From: Calcarisporiella thermophila CBS 279.70
Taxonomy: Eukaryota > Calcarisporiellomycota
Assembly: GCF_041956535.1 (NCBI RefSeq)
Contig: NW_027192193.1
Location: 112,366-176,365 of the forward strand
Direction: 5' to 3'
Length of the DNA stretch: 64,000 bases
The notes below the pieces were generated by a model. That model did no database searches and was not told the origin of the DNA. It saw only the letters and a program-made list of their open reading frames with translations. The position numbers were made by a program, and so were the translations under genes. Of this stretch, positions 9,853 through 21,700 are shown one piece after another (the stretch's first letter is position 1; each line of letters starts with the position of its first letter).

Positions 9853-11788
9853 ATGCTGCTGGGATCCAAGAGAATACGCGCTTCCATGACACTCAAACGC
9901 CGAAATCCCCAACCACCGAAGCCGATCAATGGCGGTGATGACGAAGTAAACCATCTTGGATACTGTTTATTTATTTTCCTTTTGTCAATACATTCATCAA
10001 CCCACTCTAACTCGCTAACCTTGATTCCACCCTGATTAAAGGCCAAAGGCAGTGAGCAGAATCTCTTGCTTGCCGACCAGCCCTCGTCCACCAAATGGCG
10101 TAATTGGTGGCTCCGCGTCACTACCACTCTTCTTATGATCGCGGGTTTTCTTTTGATCGTTTCCATGGGCCATGTATGGGTTATATTACTGGTGGAGATC
10201 ATTCAAACGCTCGTTTATAAAGAGGTCATTACACTGGCGAGCCAAAAAAGCAAAGATAGAAAATTACCCTATTTTAAAGTATTGAGCTGGTAAATGGGAT
10301 TGAATTCTACGCGATTCTGGGATCAAGCGAGCGTAGATCGCTAACCAATGTTGAATTCTGCAGGTATTTCCTCGTGATTACTACCTACTTCCTCTATGGA
10401 GAAAGCATTGTGTATTACCTCAAGCAGATTGTGATGGTAGATGCATTTCTCCTCACGATCGCTACCCACCACCGATTTCTCTCGTTCATGCTTTATCTTA
10501 TTGGTAAGTTCTATTCCTAATACTACACCTACTGCTGCTGCTTGCGATGGGTAATAACCGAGATCTAATGGATACGTTTTTTAGGGTTTGTGTTTTTCGT
10601 CGCAACTCTCCAGAAAGGTCACTACAAATTCCAGTTCGTCCAGTTTTGCTGGACGCACATGGCTCTTTTCCTTGTTGTTTGCCAGAGTCATTTTATCATC
10701 AATAATATCTTTGAGGGGCTCATTTGGTAAGTTCTCTTCCGCTTCTTCTGCCCAGGAATGGATTCATACTCATCTGCCTCTGCCTTGGCCCCAGGTTCTT
10801 CTTGCCTGTATCTCTTGTGATCTGCAACGACTGCTTCGCTTATATTTGTGGCTTTTTCTTCGGACGTACCCCGCTCATCAAGTTATCGCCCAAGAAAACG
10901 GTAGAAGGCTTCGTTGGTGCGTTTGTGTTAACTATGTTGTTTTCCATCTTGGTAAGAATTTACGAGAGCGGTTTTCTTGGTATAAAGTGGGGATGCTTTG
11001 ACGTGTTCCGGTTTACATAGTGGACAACCATCTTTATCAAATTCGACTATATGGTCTGCCCTCCAAAAGACCTGGGCACCAATGTGTGGAGCGGGTTGAC
11101 TTGCGTTAGAAATCCGGTGTTTGTCTATCAAACCTATGAGCTGAAGCCGTGGCTGGCAGCGATTATAAAGCGGCTGGTAAGCCAACTCTCTCGATCTACC
11201 CTCCATTCCATTCAAGCGAATTCACTCTGTATTATTATTTGAAGCTCTTCATCAACGAGCCCCGGATCGTTTTTGCCCCCATTCACCTTCACGCTCTAGT
11301 TCTGGCTGCATTTGCATCTTTGATCGCACCCTTTGGCGGATTCTTTGCGAGTGGGCTGAAGCGGGCGTTCAAGATCAAGGTGGGCTTTTGCTCAACAAAA
11401 AAGCTTTGGAAATGCCCAATTTAAGGTGGAGATTGGAATCTATATATAGGATTTTGGCCATTCAATTCCCGGTCATGGTGGAATGACGGACCGTATGGAC
11501 TGTCAATTCGTAATGGGCATGTTCGCCAACCTCTATTACCAGAGCTTCATCAAGGTGAGTCCAAGATCTTTGCCCCAACCGTCTGATATAGGTGGAATCT
11601 CATTCCTCCCTCTGTTTTATTGGTTGCAGGTGCATCATGCCAGCGTCGGTAGTGTTCTTCAAACCATAGTGACAAGTTTGCCGCCGGCGGAACAAGTCGA
11701 GATTTATGAGCGGCTGCAGCTTTTCCTGGTCAACCAAGGGCTGCTTGGTTCAGAGATCAGAAAATGCTTAGAGGCGGTAGGAGAATAA
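9853..11788 (+). CDS. CDS1: Phosphatidate cytidylyltransferase (CDP-DAG synthase)
   Basis: Nine exons: 9853-9945, 10042-10289, 10364-10503, 10585-10726, 10795-10951, 11021-11176, 11245-11379, 11450-11554, 11630-11788, giving 444 aa in phase. It converts phosphatidic acid and CTP to CDP-diacylglycerol, the precursor of PI, PS and cardiolipin, in the ER membrane. Several hydrophobic helices run from about residue 50 on. The family signature near residues 345-375 is intact: [20 protein letters not shown], then GMTDRMD. Upstream, [20 protein letters not shown] and SPKKTVEGF are also typical. The ATG at 9853 gives a short basic Pro-containing N-tail; an ATG at 9886 is an alternative. The last intron (11555-11629) is 75 bases and free of in-frame stops. 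Confidence 0.95.
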
Positions 11789-12741
11789 TTTCGCTGGAGT
11801 TCTAGGGATGATATGTTTTCGAATCGGAAGTCCGCTTTTTTTTTTTGCTCTTAGTATCGGAATGCTCTTAAAGAATTGCATGGTTTTCCATATAATCTTA
11901 TCCGTTTTTATTTTTATTTTCCTTAAGAGATTATAGCCTCCCCCTCCCCCTTGTCTCTCTTTCTTTCCCCTCTTATCGTCATATCTTTATCCCATTTTGT
12001 TCTCTTTGCTTGTGTGTGTTTTTTTTGTAAATGTCATCCCTTTTTTATCTTTATTTTTTTTTTCACTACTCTTTTTCCTTTATTTAATTGATACAATATC
12101 AAAAAAGGTGAAGTTCAGCTATGGGTGAGCGATGCACAAAATGGCTGTGTTTGTTTTTTTTTTTTCAATTCTTCTCTTGTGGCCAGTTTCATATGGAATA
12201 TTCCTGAGAGTAGAAGGTTCGATTAGTGGTTTCAATTCGATCGAAACTTGTAGTACCACCAGCTGAACTCTCATTAAGGACAGAAAAAAGCTCACGGTGA
12301 AGGTGGCCATTGGTCTGAGTTATTGCGGGCCAAATCACGAATTATGACAGCGGATTCCTCGGTTGGTCTTTGCGGTTTATTGCGACAAATTTGTTGTTTT
12401 TGCTCCACGTTGGACAGCCACGTTATAAATAAAGTAGGGCAATTAAATTGGCTGTAAAACCTTTTCTTGCTCAAGCTTCCTCTGTTTTATTTTCCTTACT
12501 CCCCCTTTTCCGCCCCTCCGTTTCTCTCTAGTCCCTGCCTCTCCTCCCTTTTCTCCGTTCTCCTCCTCCATCTTCATCATCATCCGCCTACCCATCTCCG
12601 TTCCTTCGTTCGTGCCTTCTATTGTTTGATATTTCACATCCAATATCATCATCATTTACCCTCTCCACCTCCATCTCGATATATATAATTATTTATATAT
12701 ATATTTCTGACTGTGTAATAACCATCTGATCGTTTGTTAGC
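11789..12741. other. Spacer CDS1 / chitin deacetylase with CT-rich promoter
   Basis: A T-rich 3' flank (11830-12170) is followed by a strongly pyrimidine-rich block at about 12480-12660 and a TATATA-rich segment at about 12680-12708. The last two lie directly upstream of the chitin deacetylase ATG and look like its core promoter and 5' leader. No gene is seen. Confidence 0.5.
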
Positions 12742-13980
12742 ATGAAAACCATCCTTTTCCTTGTTCTGTTTGCGCTAGTCGCAATCCTCGTCCAAGGCCA
12801 ACAACCCAAGGATGACAAGAAAGACGACAAGAAAGCCGACAAGAAGCCCGACGACAAGAAGCCTGCTGATGACAAGAAGCAAGTCCAAGTCCTCCCCGTT
12901 GGCCCGCCCCCTCCCATCCCAACCGGCCCCGTGCTGGGCGAGTGGCCCGACAACACCGTCTCCCCTCAGCCCAGGGAGGAATGGCTCAAACTCGTCGACT
13001 TGACCAAGGTTCCCGATGTTCCCCTCACCGATCCCCAGAAAGGTCCCCAGTGCGAGCTGCTGAAGAATGCATGCAACTTCGCTTGTGGCAAATGCACTCG
13101 CCCTGACACCGACGTAATGGCGTGCCCGGAACAGGACCAGTGGGCCATCACCTACGACGACGGGCCAACGGAGTTCACGACCAAGCTGCTGGACTACTTG
13201 GATTCGATCAATCAGAAAGCGACCTTCTTCATCCTTGGCTTCCGCGCTCGCAACAACACCGAGATTCTGCGACGGGCATACCGGTCTGGTCACCATATCG
13301 CCTCCCACACGTGGACCCACTCCTCGCTTACCTCCCTCTCGAACGATCAGATCATCGGAGAGATCAAGTGGACGGAGCAGTTCATCCGTGAGGCCATCGG
13401 CGTCACCCCCACCTACCTGCGCGCTCCCTTCGGTGATGTGGACGATCGCGTGCGTGCCATTGCCAAGCAGCTCGGCTACAAGATCATCGGGTGGAACCGC
13501 GACACCGACGACTGGAAGGTCGGCGTCCCCGGCTCCGGCGTGTCCAAGGCCACCATCGTCGCCAACTACACAAACTGGGTCAAAAATCCCCCGGCTGCCA
13601 CCGTTGGCTTGGCCAAGGGCAAGGGTGTCATTTCGCTGCAGCACGATCTTTACGCCGAGACCGTGGAGGCCGCGATCGAGTCCATCAACATCATCAAGCA
13701 GAAATACAAGCCCATGGCCGTTGCGCAGTGTCTCGGTGACAAGACCCCCTATGCGGAGAAGAACGCCGTGTTCGACCCCAACCAGCCGCCCGCGCCCGCC
13801 AATGCTTCTTTGAGTGCCAACAACCCCGCTGCCACCTCTCTCGTTGCCGATGCGACCAAGGCCAGCGGTGCTGCCCAGTCGGCCAATGCCACGCCCGGAA
13901 ACAAAACGTCCGGCGCCGAGCTAGCTCGCCCCATGGCGTTGACCGCGGTCGCCTTGTTGCTTGCTCTTATTATGTGCTAA
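12742..13980 (+). CDS. CDA: Chitin deacetylase (CE4, NodB fold), intronless, probably GPI-anchored
   Basis: A 412-aa single exon. A signal peptide (residues 1-19) is followed by a low-complexity Asp/Lys tract (about 22-50, repeats of DDKK), a Pro-rich linker and a Cys-rich segment. The CE4 catalytic domain is complete: TYDDG (residues 137-141, catalytic Asp and metal Asp), the metal-binding SHTWTH motif, RAPFGDVDDR, the DTDDW block and the LQHDL motif with the last catalytic His. The C-terminus is Ala/Ser/Thr-rich and ends in a hydrophobic tail (ALTAVALLLALIMC), consistent with a GPI signal. It deacetylates nascent chitin to chitosan at the wall. It is the upstream member of a tandem pair. 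Confidence 0.95.
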   Translation: MKTILFLVLFALVAILVQGQQPKDDKKDDKKADKKPDDKKPADDKKQVQVLPVGPPPPIPTGPVLGEWPDNTVSPQPREEWLKLVDLTKVPDVPLTDPQKGPQCELLKNACNFACGKCTRPDTDVMACPEQDQWAITYDDGPTEFTTKLLDYLDSINQKATFFILGFRARNNTEILRRAYRSGHHIASHTWTHSSLTSLSNDQIIGEIKWTEQFIREAIGVTPTYLRAPFGDVDDRVRAIAKQLGYKIIGWNRDTDDWKVGVPGSGVSKATIVANYTNWVKNPPAATVGLAKGKGVISLQHDLYAETVEAAIESINIIKQKYKPMAVAQCLGDKTPYAEKNAVFDPNQPPAPANASLSANNPAATSLVADATKASGAAQSANATPGNKTSGAELARPMALTAVALLLALIMC

Positions 13981-14939
13981 TCTTGTTACCCGACCGCCAC
14001 ATCCCTAAATCATCTTATCTAATTGTTAATCGCCTTAAACATTTCTTCCTATAAATTTTTGCTTAATCGCTCCACCTTGATGTCCATCTTTGCTCAAATA
14101 GACTCCATCCTAAATTTCTACTGAATATGTCACCTGAAAGCAGCAAGCCGGAAAAAAAAATTGCTAAGACCCGAAGACTTGGGGGGAGACTTGTTTGCAC
14201 ATGGTTGCATGGTGACTTCTTGTGCGGTTGGCCAGGTTGTGCTTGTTTATGTGGAGGATTATCTAAACTAGGCCTTGACATGCGTCTGCTTTTCTAAGCG
14301 ACAGAGAGGGCTTAGAATAGAAAAAGGCGGAGGCTGGTGCGATAGCGCAGAGAAATTAAAGGTCGGATCGAATAGGGAAGAATGGAGAGATTTAACGGTA
14401 GAATATAAGTCCACCAACTGTTGCAGTTCTATAAATTAAGTACAGAACCTATAATTCACATATTTAGCAGGAAAGGGGGCCTTCAAGGGAGGATCGGCCA
14501 CCCTTATTGCGAGCGTTTATAATTTCTAAAACCGAATACGCGGGTAGATTGGTGGGAACGAAGTAAGAAAGCCATGGTGGTTAGCCAATTTAGGAGTTAT
14601 GAAAATGGTCTCGCCTGAAGGAATAGATAGAGAGGGGGGAATAAGGTGGAAGGGGTGTTCCAGTGTTTCTCAGTAATATCCTTTTCTTCCTCCCTCTATC
14701 CTCTCCTTCTCTTCCCCCTTCCCTCCCCCTCCCCCTCTTCCCTCCTCACCCCGCGTTCGAGACTCTCGTTTCCGCAAGCCCTCGTCCCTCTCCTCTCTCC
14801 AATTATCCCCTACACTAAGTCTATTTGACCTGTGCCCTTCGTGTGCTTGCTTCTAATGCAAAATTGAGGGCCTATCCTCTCTTTTTCCACTTCTAAATTA
14901 CTCAAGCACACAGGAATTTCTTTCTTTTTCTAAACCGTC
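13981..14939. other. Spacer between the two chitin deacetylases
   Basis: This 959-base spacer has an AT-rich 3' flank. A strong CT-rich block at about 14660-14810 and another at 14880-14935 lead into the second deacetylase ATG, mirroring the pyrimidine-rich leader of the first copy. No gene is seen. Confidence 0.5.
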
Positions 14940-16472
14940 ATGCGTTTCCAGCTCTTCATTACTGCTCTCGGCATCTCCATGCTACTTGCTGATGCCCAAG
15001 TTCCTGGCCAAATGCGGCCGGACACGACAGTAGCTAAGGATGGAATCTTGGTGACCGATCAGGTTAAGGAAATGGGAAAAATGCAACCGGGAGTAGCTTC
15101 TAGGGCGAAAGAGGTCATACCTCCTAGTAGCCCGAAGGAAGTGCTAGGCCCGACTCCGGGGGGCTTGCGTAAAGACACAACTCAGGGCGTTCCTGCGAAA
15201 GACGTCACCACGAAGGATGCAGCCCCAGTGGTGCTCCCCCCTCCGCTCCCTCCGGGTCAATGGCCCGCGCCAGATAGCCCCCCGCCTTTCCAGCCTGAAT
15301 GGAAGAATCTTGTCGACTGGTCAAAGGTTCCAAATGCGCCTCAGTCCCAGAGAGGAGCTTTTCCGAAATGCGTCGCTGGAAAAGACGAATTTTGTTCGTG
15401 GACTTGCACGGGATGCACGAGGAATGATACGGACGTGTTGGTGTGCCAGGACAAGGGTGTATGGGGACTTACCGTGAGTTGCTTTGGATCTCTTGAGTTG
15501 TAGATAGACACCTTGTGAGTGAACATCTTTTCTTGTGCGGTTTTTTTACTATCCTATAGTATGACGATGGACCTACCGACAACTCTGCTCAACTTTTTGA
15601 CTACCTGGACTCCATTTCCCAAAAGGCAACCCTCTTCGTGATCGGCTCTCGCGCCCTAGACCACCCCGACTTGTTGAAACGCGCGTATCGCTCCGGTCAT
15701 CACATCGCCTCGCACACTTGGTCCCATCGTCCCCTTACCTCGCTCAGCAATGAGGAAATCGTTGCAGAAATGAAATGGACCGAGCTGATCATTAAAGAAA
15801 GATTGGGGATTACGATCAAGTACGCCAGACCTCCCTATGGCGACATAGATGATCGCGTCCGGGCAATCCTGAAGCAACTGGGCTACAAGATTGTGATCTG
15901 GAATCGGGACTCGAATGACTGGATGGCCGGCGAGATGAAAAGCTTTAACCCTCAGGTAAGTCGACGAGAAAACCCTCTCTAGGAAAATGTCCATCTAATA
16001 TTGCTATTCCCTGCAGTGGATCGATGAGAACTTTACCAAGTGGGAGTCGGAGGCTCCCAACCTGAACACCGGCGTGATTTCCTTGCAGCACGATCTCTAC
16101 CCGGTGGCGGTTTCGGCCGCAATCCGCGTGCTACCTGGATTAAGGAAGGTGTTCAAAGTTGGTAAGTGATTGTGTGCTAATGCTAGCTAACGATTATGCA
16201 TTTAATTCCTTGGTATGAAATCGGGTGTTTTATTAGTTCCTGTCGCCAGTTGTCTCAACGACTCCCACCCCTATGTCGAAGATGTGCCCTATCCTACCCT
16301 AACTCAAATTCTTACCACCAATACATCGGCCACCAGTACCACAACATCACCGGTGAACCCCGCGACGGTGCCGCCCATGATTGCGCCGGAGATGAATACT
16401 GCGCCCCCGCAGATCCTCCTGGCAAGTTGGTGGATCGGAGTGGTGGGTGTGCTTATGGTTCTGTTTGCGTAA
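14940..16472 (+). CDS. CDA: Chitin deacetylase (CE4), intron-containing paralogue
   Basis: Four exons: 14940-15473, 15560-15955, 16017-16161, 16237-16472 (436 aa). A signal peptide is followed by a longer, degenerate N-terminal region (about 20-95) lacking the DDKK tract. The catalytic domain keeps TYDDGPTDN (intron 1 falls between T178 and Y179), SHTWSHRP, RPPYGDIDDR, the DSNDW block and LQHDLYP, so it should be active. The C-terminus is Thr-rich and ends with a hydrophobic segment (WWIGVVGVLMVLFA), probably a GPI signal. It shares the Cys-rich pre-domain (CTGCTRNDTD against CGKCTRPDTD) with the upstream copy. The two are clearly a tandem duplication. Confidence 0.93.
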
Positions 16473-17546
16473 ATTAAGCGAAATTTAGTTATTATCTATT
16501 TCCCGTATAATTTTTAATTCTCCCGAGGTTTCTCTGCTCCGCTGCAGATCTTTTCACTCCTCCCACCCCAGACTCGCTTGGGGTGGACAACATTTCTTCA
16601 TCCGCTTTTTCATCTAACCATCGCATTCTCCCGAAAGGATAATTGTTTTTTTTTTTCGCCCCGCTATATATTTTGATTTGGAATTTAATATATAACCTGC
16701 CTACACTTTAAAGCTATTCTCCCTGCGCCCAGAAAAATCACTTACAGGACGCATTAGCTAAGACAAAAATGGGGGCGAAGGGGGAAGGGATTGTTTTCTT
16801 GTAGTATTCTTCAGTGAATGGAAGCTTTCCCCCAAAGGACGATAAACAAGCCTCATACCTATAATAGTATATAGTGATGTCGGATCTATTCAATTCCCAA
16901 GCGTGCAACTGGAACAACATTTGGGTGCATGAATTCGGCCTGTCAAAAGGAAATGATCAGTGGGGGCACACTGTAAAATGGGCTAAGTCGGCTTGGGAAA
17001 GGCAGGATAGTGTCTAGAATATTAATTACATATCCCTTCCCGCTATAATAAGCATGCCCCCCATTATCTTCTTGTACCTGGTTTCTACAACCCCTGCTTG
17101 TCGACTCTTCAACCATATCAGCAATTAATTTCCCATATATGAAAATGCAAGAGCCATTTATGGGAATCACCAATTTAGGTTCTCCCCACAGAGGTTCTGA
17201 TTACACCTAAAGAACATTCGTCTTTCAACGACTATATAACCTATTCGCGAGTATGTTTAAGAGTACGGGGAGGTGATGTTCAAACGATACAATACCACTT
17301 TCTACTTGGCTAATTAAAAAATCTACAAGTAAGGCCTTCCTTACCCGCCCCGTCACCCAATGGCACCTAAGCTCACAGCAGGTTTTATATATGCCACTCG
17401 ACGAAATTTTATTTTCCTGTTCTCATTCATTCATCTTTGATGGATTCAGGATTTCTCCTCTTGTCTTGTTGTTTTTATTTATTGCTCTTCTCATTCAACC
17501 TGTCCGCTCTCTAGTTGTTCTCCCTACTTCATCTCCATTCCTGAAT
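16473..17546. other. Spacer after the second chitin deacetylase
   Basis: This stretch is AT-rich, and an in-frame CT-rich leader (17391-17546) precedes the next start. Short frames on either strand here have no family resemblance. No RNA gene is seen. Confidence 0.45.
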
Positions 17547-18857
17547 ATGGTCACGACACAGCTAGTGCCCAAGAGCCCTATTGTACTTCCCTATGACTCG
17601 GACTCGTCCTTCGACGAGGAAATCACCTCGGTATCCTCCCCAACTTCCTCTCTGAATAAAAAGCAACCCCGTAGCCGCACCCAGGAGCTGGCCGACTTCC
17701 TGGCCACCACGGGGCCAGAGCTACTGATTGCGTCCCCGCATGCGCAGGAACACTCCCCCAAGAAGCTGGGGCGGCTGTTCTTCAAACGGCAGGAAAAGGA
17801 AAGGGAGGGAGGCGGGACAGCCGGGTTGGCCCAGAAAGGAGTTAGGACCAACGGGGGGAAGAAATATGTGCCGCTAGTGACGCCGTATAGCATCGGAATA
17901 GATTACGGAGGCGACGAACAGATGGTGGGAAGGAAGCGGCGAGACTCCTCCATCCTCGCCGAAACCATTGTGCGCACCACCGTCTCGAATTTCATGCCTC
18001 GTGCCCTCCCCACCGTCGACACTTCCCCTCTCTCGATTCCCGAAGAATTAAACGCAGAGTTGAGGATGAAAACCAATTTGTCTGTGACGGACGAGGCGCC
18101 AACATCGGAGTCGGTCGCCATGGATGATGCCGCAATAGAATCGAGAGGCCAAGTATTGCGCGCGGGCCAGAAAAATGGCGAGAAAATGCTGGGATATTAC
18201 TCGGAGGGAGAATCCAAGTCCCGAGAGCGTGCGAGGGAACAGGCAGAGAGGCAAAGGCGGCCGGAAAAAATTGTGAAAAGTCCAAGTATCTCTTCGCAAT
18301 TCACAGAAGAGGAGCCAGAGCCTGACCGGGACACGGGGGCAGCCCTCGGTGAGGAGTACATTGAATACCTTGAACGAGAAATCATCGCCATAAGCAAGAA
18401 TGATCCTGGTTCTCCCTCGCAATCGTACGGAATCATCGTTTGCCGCCGCCATGTTCAGACCCAGACCGAGATCAACGTCTCCCACACTCCTTCCCAGACC
18501 CAGCCGCCTCTTTCTGCTTCCGAACCCCCTTCTGATCTGACCTCGGGCCCTCGACACAGTCCGGGTGACCTCCAAAAGAAGCTCCACGCCATCAACCACC
18601 AGCTTGCTGCCGAGAAGCGAGCAAGACATAGGCTTATTGCGGCCATCCGCGACTCGCGCGACAAATTCGAGGCCCTTAGCGCCGCTGCCTATCGAAAGAT
18701 CCGAGAGCTGATGGGTGAGCGGGAAATGTTGTTGCGCGAGGCTGGCGAGCTGAGGGAACGTTGCGCGAAGCTGGAGGGGCTCGTGTTGGAGCAGCTGCAG
18801 GGCCATGTGCGCGGGCAAAGCACAGCAAGCGGCCATAAAATGGTGTCCGTGATGTAG
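17547..18857 (+). CDS. Disordered coiled-coil protein, unknown function
   Basis: From the ATG at 17547 this is 436 aa without introns. The same frame is open to an ATG at 17391. The added 52 residues are hydrophobic and derive from CT-rich leader-like DNA, so I prefer the downstream start, though a signal anchor cannot be excluded. Features include an acidic/Ser N-terminus (PYDSDSSFDEE), a short motif RTQELADFLATTGPELL near residue 45, a basic patch and a long polar region. A C-terminal heptad-like coiled coil (about residues 345-425) has KLHAINHQLAAEKRARH and MLLREAGELRERCAKLEG. LADFLxxTGP-like motifs recur in uncharacterised fungal proteins as far as I recall; I know no function. Confidence 0.7.
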   Translation: MVTTQLVPKSPIVLPYDSDSSFDEEITSVSSPTSSLNKKQPRSRTQELADFLATTGPELLIASPHAQEHSPKKLGRLFFKRQEKEREGGGTAGLAQKGVRTNGGKKYVPLVTPYSIGIDYGGDEQMVGRKRRDSSILAETIVRTTVSNFMPRALPTVDTSPLSIPEELNAELRMKTNLSVTDEAPTSESVAMDDAAIESRGQVLRAGQKNGEKMLGYYSEGESKSRERAREQAERQRRPEKIVKSPSISSQFTEEEPEPDRDTGAALGEEYIEYLEREIIAISKNDPGSPSQSYGIIVCRRHVQTQTEINVSHTPSQTQPPLSASEPPSDLTSGPRHSPGDLQKKLHAINHQLAAEKRARHRLIAAIRDSRDKFEALSAAAYRKIRELMGEREMLLREAGELRERCAKLEGLVLEQLQGHVRGQSTASGHKMVSVM

Positions 18858-19465
18858 CATTTCTACCCACTCCCTCCTCCCACTCTCCTTCCCCATTCTC
18901 ATGCACCCTCCTTTCATAGCACCCTTTGTCTTCTCTCTGTAGTTGTTTATTAGGACCTGATTCGTTCATTTAAACATTTACTTTTTTTTTATCAACTTGC
19001 CTGAATCACCTTGTTCTTTTTTGTGTATTTATCCTTTATTTCCATTCCATACAGTATGTTTCTCTCTATCCTTAAACGAGAAGCTTTATATATAAATCTC
19101 GATTTTTTCGCATATAAATATATATATATTAGATAACGAGGGGAAAAATACAAAAAAGCAAGGACAGCTTGATGAATAATTATATATAAAATATGTTATC
19201 TAAATAAAGGAAAAAAAAAGAAAAAAAAATAAATAGACGAGGAAAATGTTGGATCAAAAGAAAAGAGGGGATATTTTAAGTGTTCGCTTTAATAAAGAAA
19301 AATAATAGAAATAGAAATAGAAATAAGGGCAAAAGGGAAAAGAGAGAGGTAAAAATACAATTGCAAAGTGAGGAGAAACGAAAGCAAAAGAAAAAGAGTA
19401 TAAAGCTAGAAATAGAATAGAAATGACCATAGATCTTCATTTTAAAGGGGTAAAGCGGGCTGAAG
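18858..19465. other. Convergent AT-rich spacer
   Basis: The 3' ends of two convergent genes meet here. The DNA is A/T-rich with poly-A runs and a short GAAATA hexamer array (about 19305-19325). No gene is seen. Confidence 0.5.
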
Positions 19466-21700
19466 TTAGGCGCTTTTCTTGATCCATTTTCCAATAAGAA
19501 TTTGTAGGTCTCTTATCACGAACCCACAGACCCCGTCGCCGAGCACCTGGCACCAGTGCTGCAGCTTGGAAATAATGAGGGATTGCTGCTGCGCACGCAC
19601 AAAATCTCCCTCCTCCACCCGAAGCCATGCCTTCTCTAGCGACTGAGCAAGCGTGAACAATCTCATGAGGGTGTCCACATAGGCAGTCTCGTCCGCCTGT
19701 TGCCGCACATTGCCAATGGAGCGCGAAATCTTCGAGCTCCACGCCATGATAGACGCGGCCTGATTTTTCTTCTTGCCCCGCAGACTTCCACTGGTCTCGA
19801 CGGAGACGCCCGAGGACGAAAAGGTCGCGGAATGGGTGGACGAGCCCGTGGTGGAGGCTCCCGCGCTGGTCAAGGAGAGGGTGCTCGAATTCCCCATCAG
19901 CATCAGCTTGGAGCCGGAGTTGGGTGACGGGGAGGTGTTCCACCGCAAACCCAGTTTCTTTGCCAGCATCGATTGGGCAGATACCAGAGCGGGCTCTATT
20001 GCATCCAATTCGCGCAGAAGGATCGAATTGTCCTCCAAATATTTGCTCTGGGCGAATTTGGTAAGCGCCTCACTCAACGCCTCGCACACTTGCACCTTAG
20101 CGTCTAGCTGGCCCAGCTTTGTCCCCTGCTGTAGCCACACCCCGCGAGGTATATACATCTTCGCGGTCAAATGCGCTCCCGATCGCATGCTTCGGTCCAG
20201 ATTGCGCATAAGCCAGAAGATGCGTTTAATGGGATCGGTGGGGGGAGCCTCGGATGGATCTGGGCCGGGAAGGGTGGGGCTGAACGAGAAGTAGTCGCTT
20301 CCAGTGCCTGAGGGGGATGCAGTGAGGGGAATTTGGAAGAACTGTGGGGTCATAGGACCTGGCGTGGACACATTAGAAAGCGAACCGTGAACGGAAGAGC
20401 GGGGGAAGTCGGCCGTTCCAGCAGAAAAGGAGCGTAGTTCCCGAGGAGTTCCGGGTGAGGTTGACTTTGCGCTGTGCAAAGGGCTGAGGGTCGGGCGCCT
20501 GGAGGGCAGCCCAAGTGTGAGGGGTGGCGGCTGCTTTCGAGAGATGGATGGGCTCGATTTCTTTGCCAGGCCGGGGACTTCTTCCGTAGTCCTCGGAGGG
20601 TTTTGCTCGTCAAAAGATTCCAGCGAACTCGAGGACGAATTGATCCAAGTTTGCTTCGAAGATGCCTTGATCGAAGACATTGAGCTCTGTTTTCTTGGGT
20701 GCAGCGAAGGGAATGGCTGGGGCGACTTGGGGTGGGGAGGGGTAGGCGGCTGTTCGGCCGTGGGTTTATCGGATAGAGGCGTGGTTCGCTCCCGCAGTGA
20801 CATCAGGGAGAGGCTTGAGCGCAGGGCTTTTGTTTTCGGGAGTGGAGGGACAGCCATTGCGGGGGAGGCAGCCCCTTTAGCAGAAGAGTCAGTAATATCT
20901 CCGGCCGTGAACGAGGTGTCCGAGTCTTCGTCGTTATCTTCAGAGTCGGACTCATGAGAGCGCATCGAGCGGTGCTCCCTCTCGTAATCGCTATCCTCCT
21001 CCGGCTGTTTAATGCGCGCTCTGCGTACAATCGGCTCTTCTGACTGAAGGTAGCCTAGGAGGGAAGGAAATGCGACATTTCTCGGACTCGGTTTGGAGTT
21101 AGAAATGGTGGTAGCAGGCAATGCTCGAGTTCCCGGCGGGTCATCATCTGATTTCGAAGCCTCATCATGAAAATTATGGGGCGAAGTTTGAGAGGATGGA
21201 GGCTCGTCGGCTGCAGCGGTTTTTGTTGTGTTTGGAACGGGTTCCGGGGGCTGTTCCTGCGCGAATCCTGGCTGTTCCAGAGGCTCCTGGTGGTATTTTT
21301 GGGGTTCCAGCGCGCTCATTAATACATGGATACGACTCTGATAAGTGTCATGCTGTAGTACATGGAATCATTAGTCAATTCTGCCCCCGTCTCGGACATT
21401 GCCTAATTCCACAAATATACTTACGATGTGTTTTAATTTCTTTCTTCTGTTCGAAGAATTCGTCATCTCCAGCAGATGCTTGAGTATTTCTACCGCCTCT
21501 CTATAGACATCAATAGCCTCGCTCAGTTTGTTCGCCTGATCCAGCAAAACCGCCATGTGCGCTTTGCTGTGTGCGGCATCCAGCATCTGCTTTAGAGTGG
21601 TGGATGATGGGAGCGCATTGATGGGAAGAGAGGGGCCGGGTGGAGAAGGATGGTGGAGAGAATTGGTCGGGAGGGGGTGCATTGTGTAAGCACTTGGCAT
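19466..21700 (-). CDS. MIT-domain protein (Vps4-type N-terminal domain, long disordered middle)
   Basis: Two exons: 21700-21425 and 21352-19466 (720 aa), joined in phase 0. An MIT three-helix domain lies at about residues 38-104 (SKAHMAVLLDQANKLSEAID, then AVEILKHLL). The third helix is completed across the intron by HDTYQSRIHVLM. The middle (about 105-430) is Ser/Pro-rich and acidic. The C-terminal half has a conserved-looking helical region starting PTDPIKRIFWLMRNLDRSM, then MYIPRGVWLQQGTKL, and ends IGKWIKKSA. Ascomycetes have proteins with the same plan (MIT, disorder, a PFWLMR-like C-domain) of poorly known function. MIT domains bind ESCRT-III tails, so an endosomal role is an inference. 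It is divergent from the Rab11 gene. Confidence 0.83.

Noticed and set aside
12775-13644. 289-codon minus-strand frame
   Set aside because: It lies antisense to the chitin deacetylase catalytic domain, and the sense frame has all CE4 motifs.
18048-18917. 289-codon minus-strand frame
   Set aside because: It is antisense to the coiled-coil protein gene, with no domain and no initiating context.
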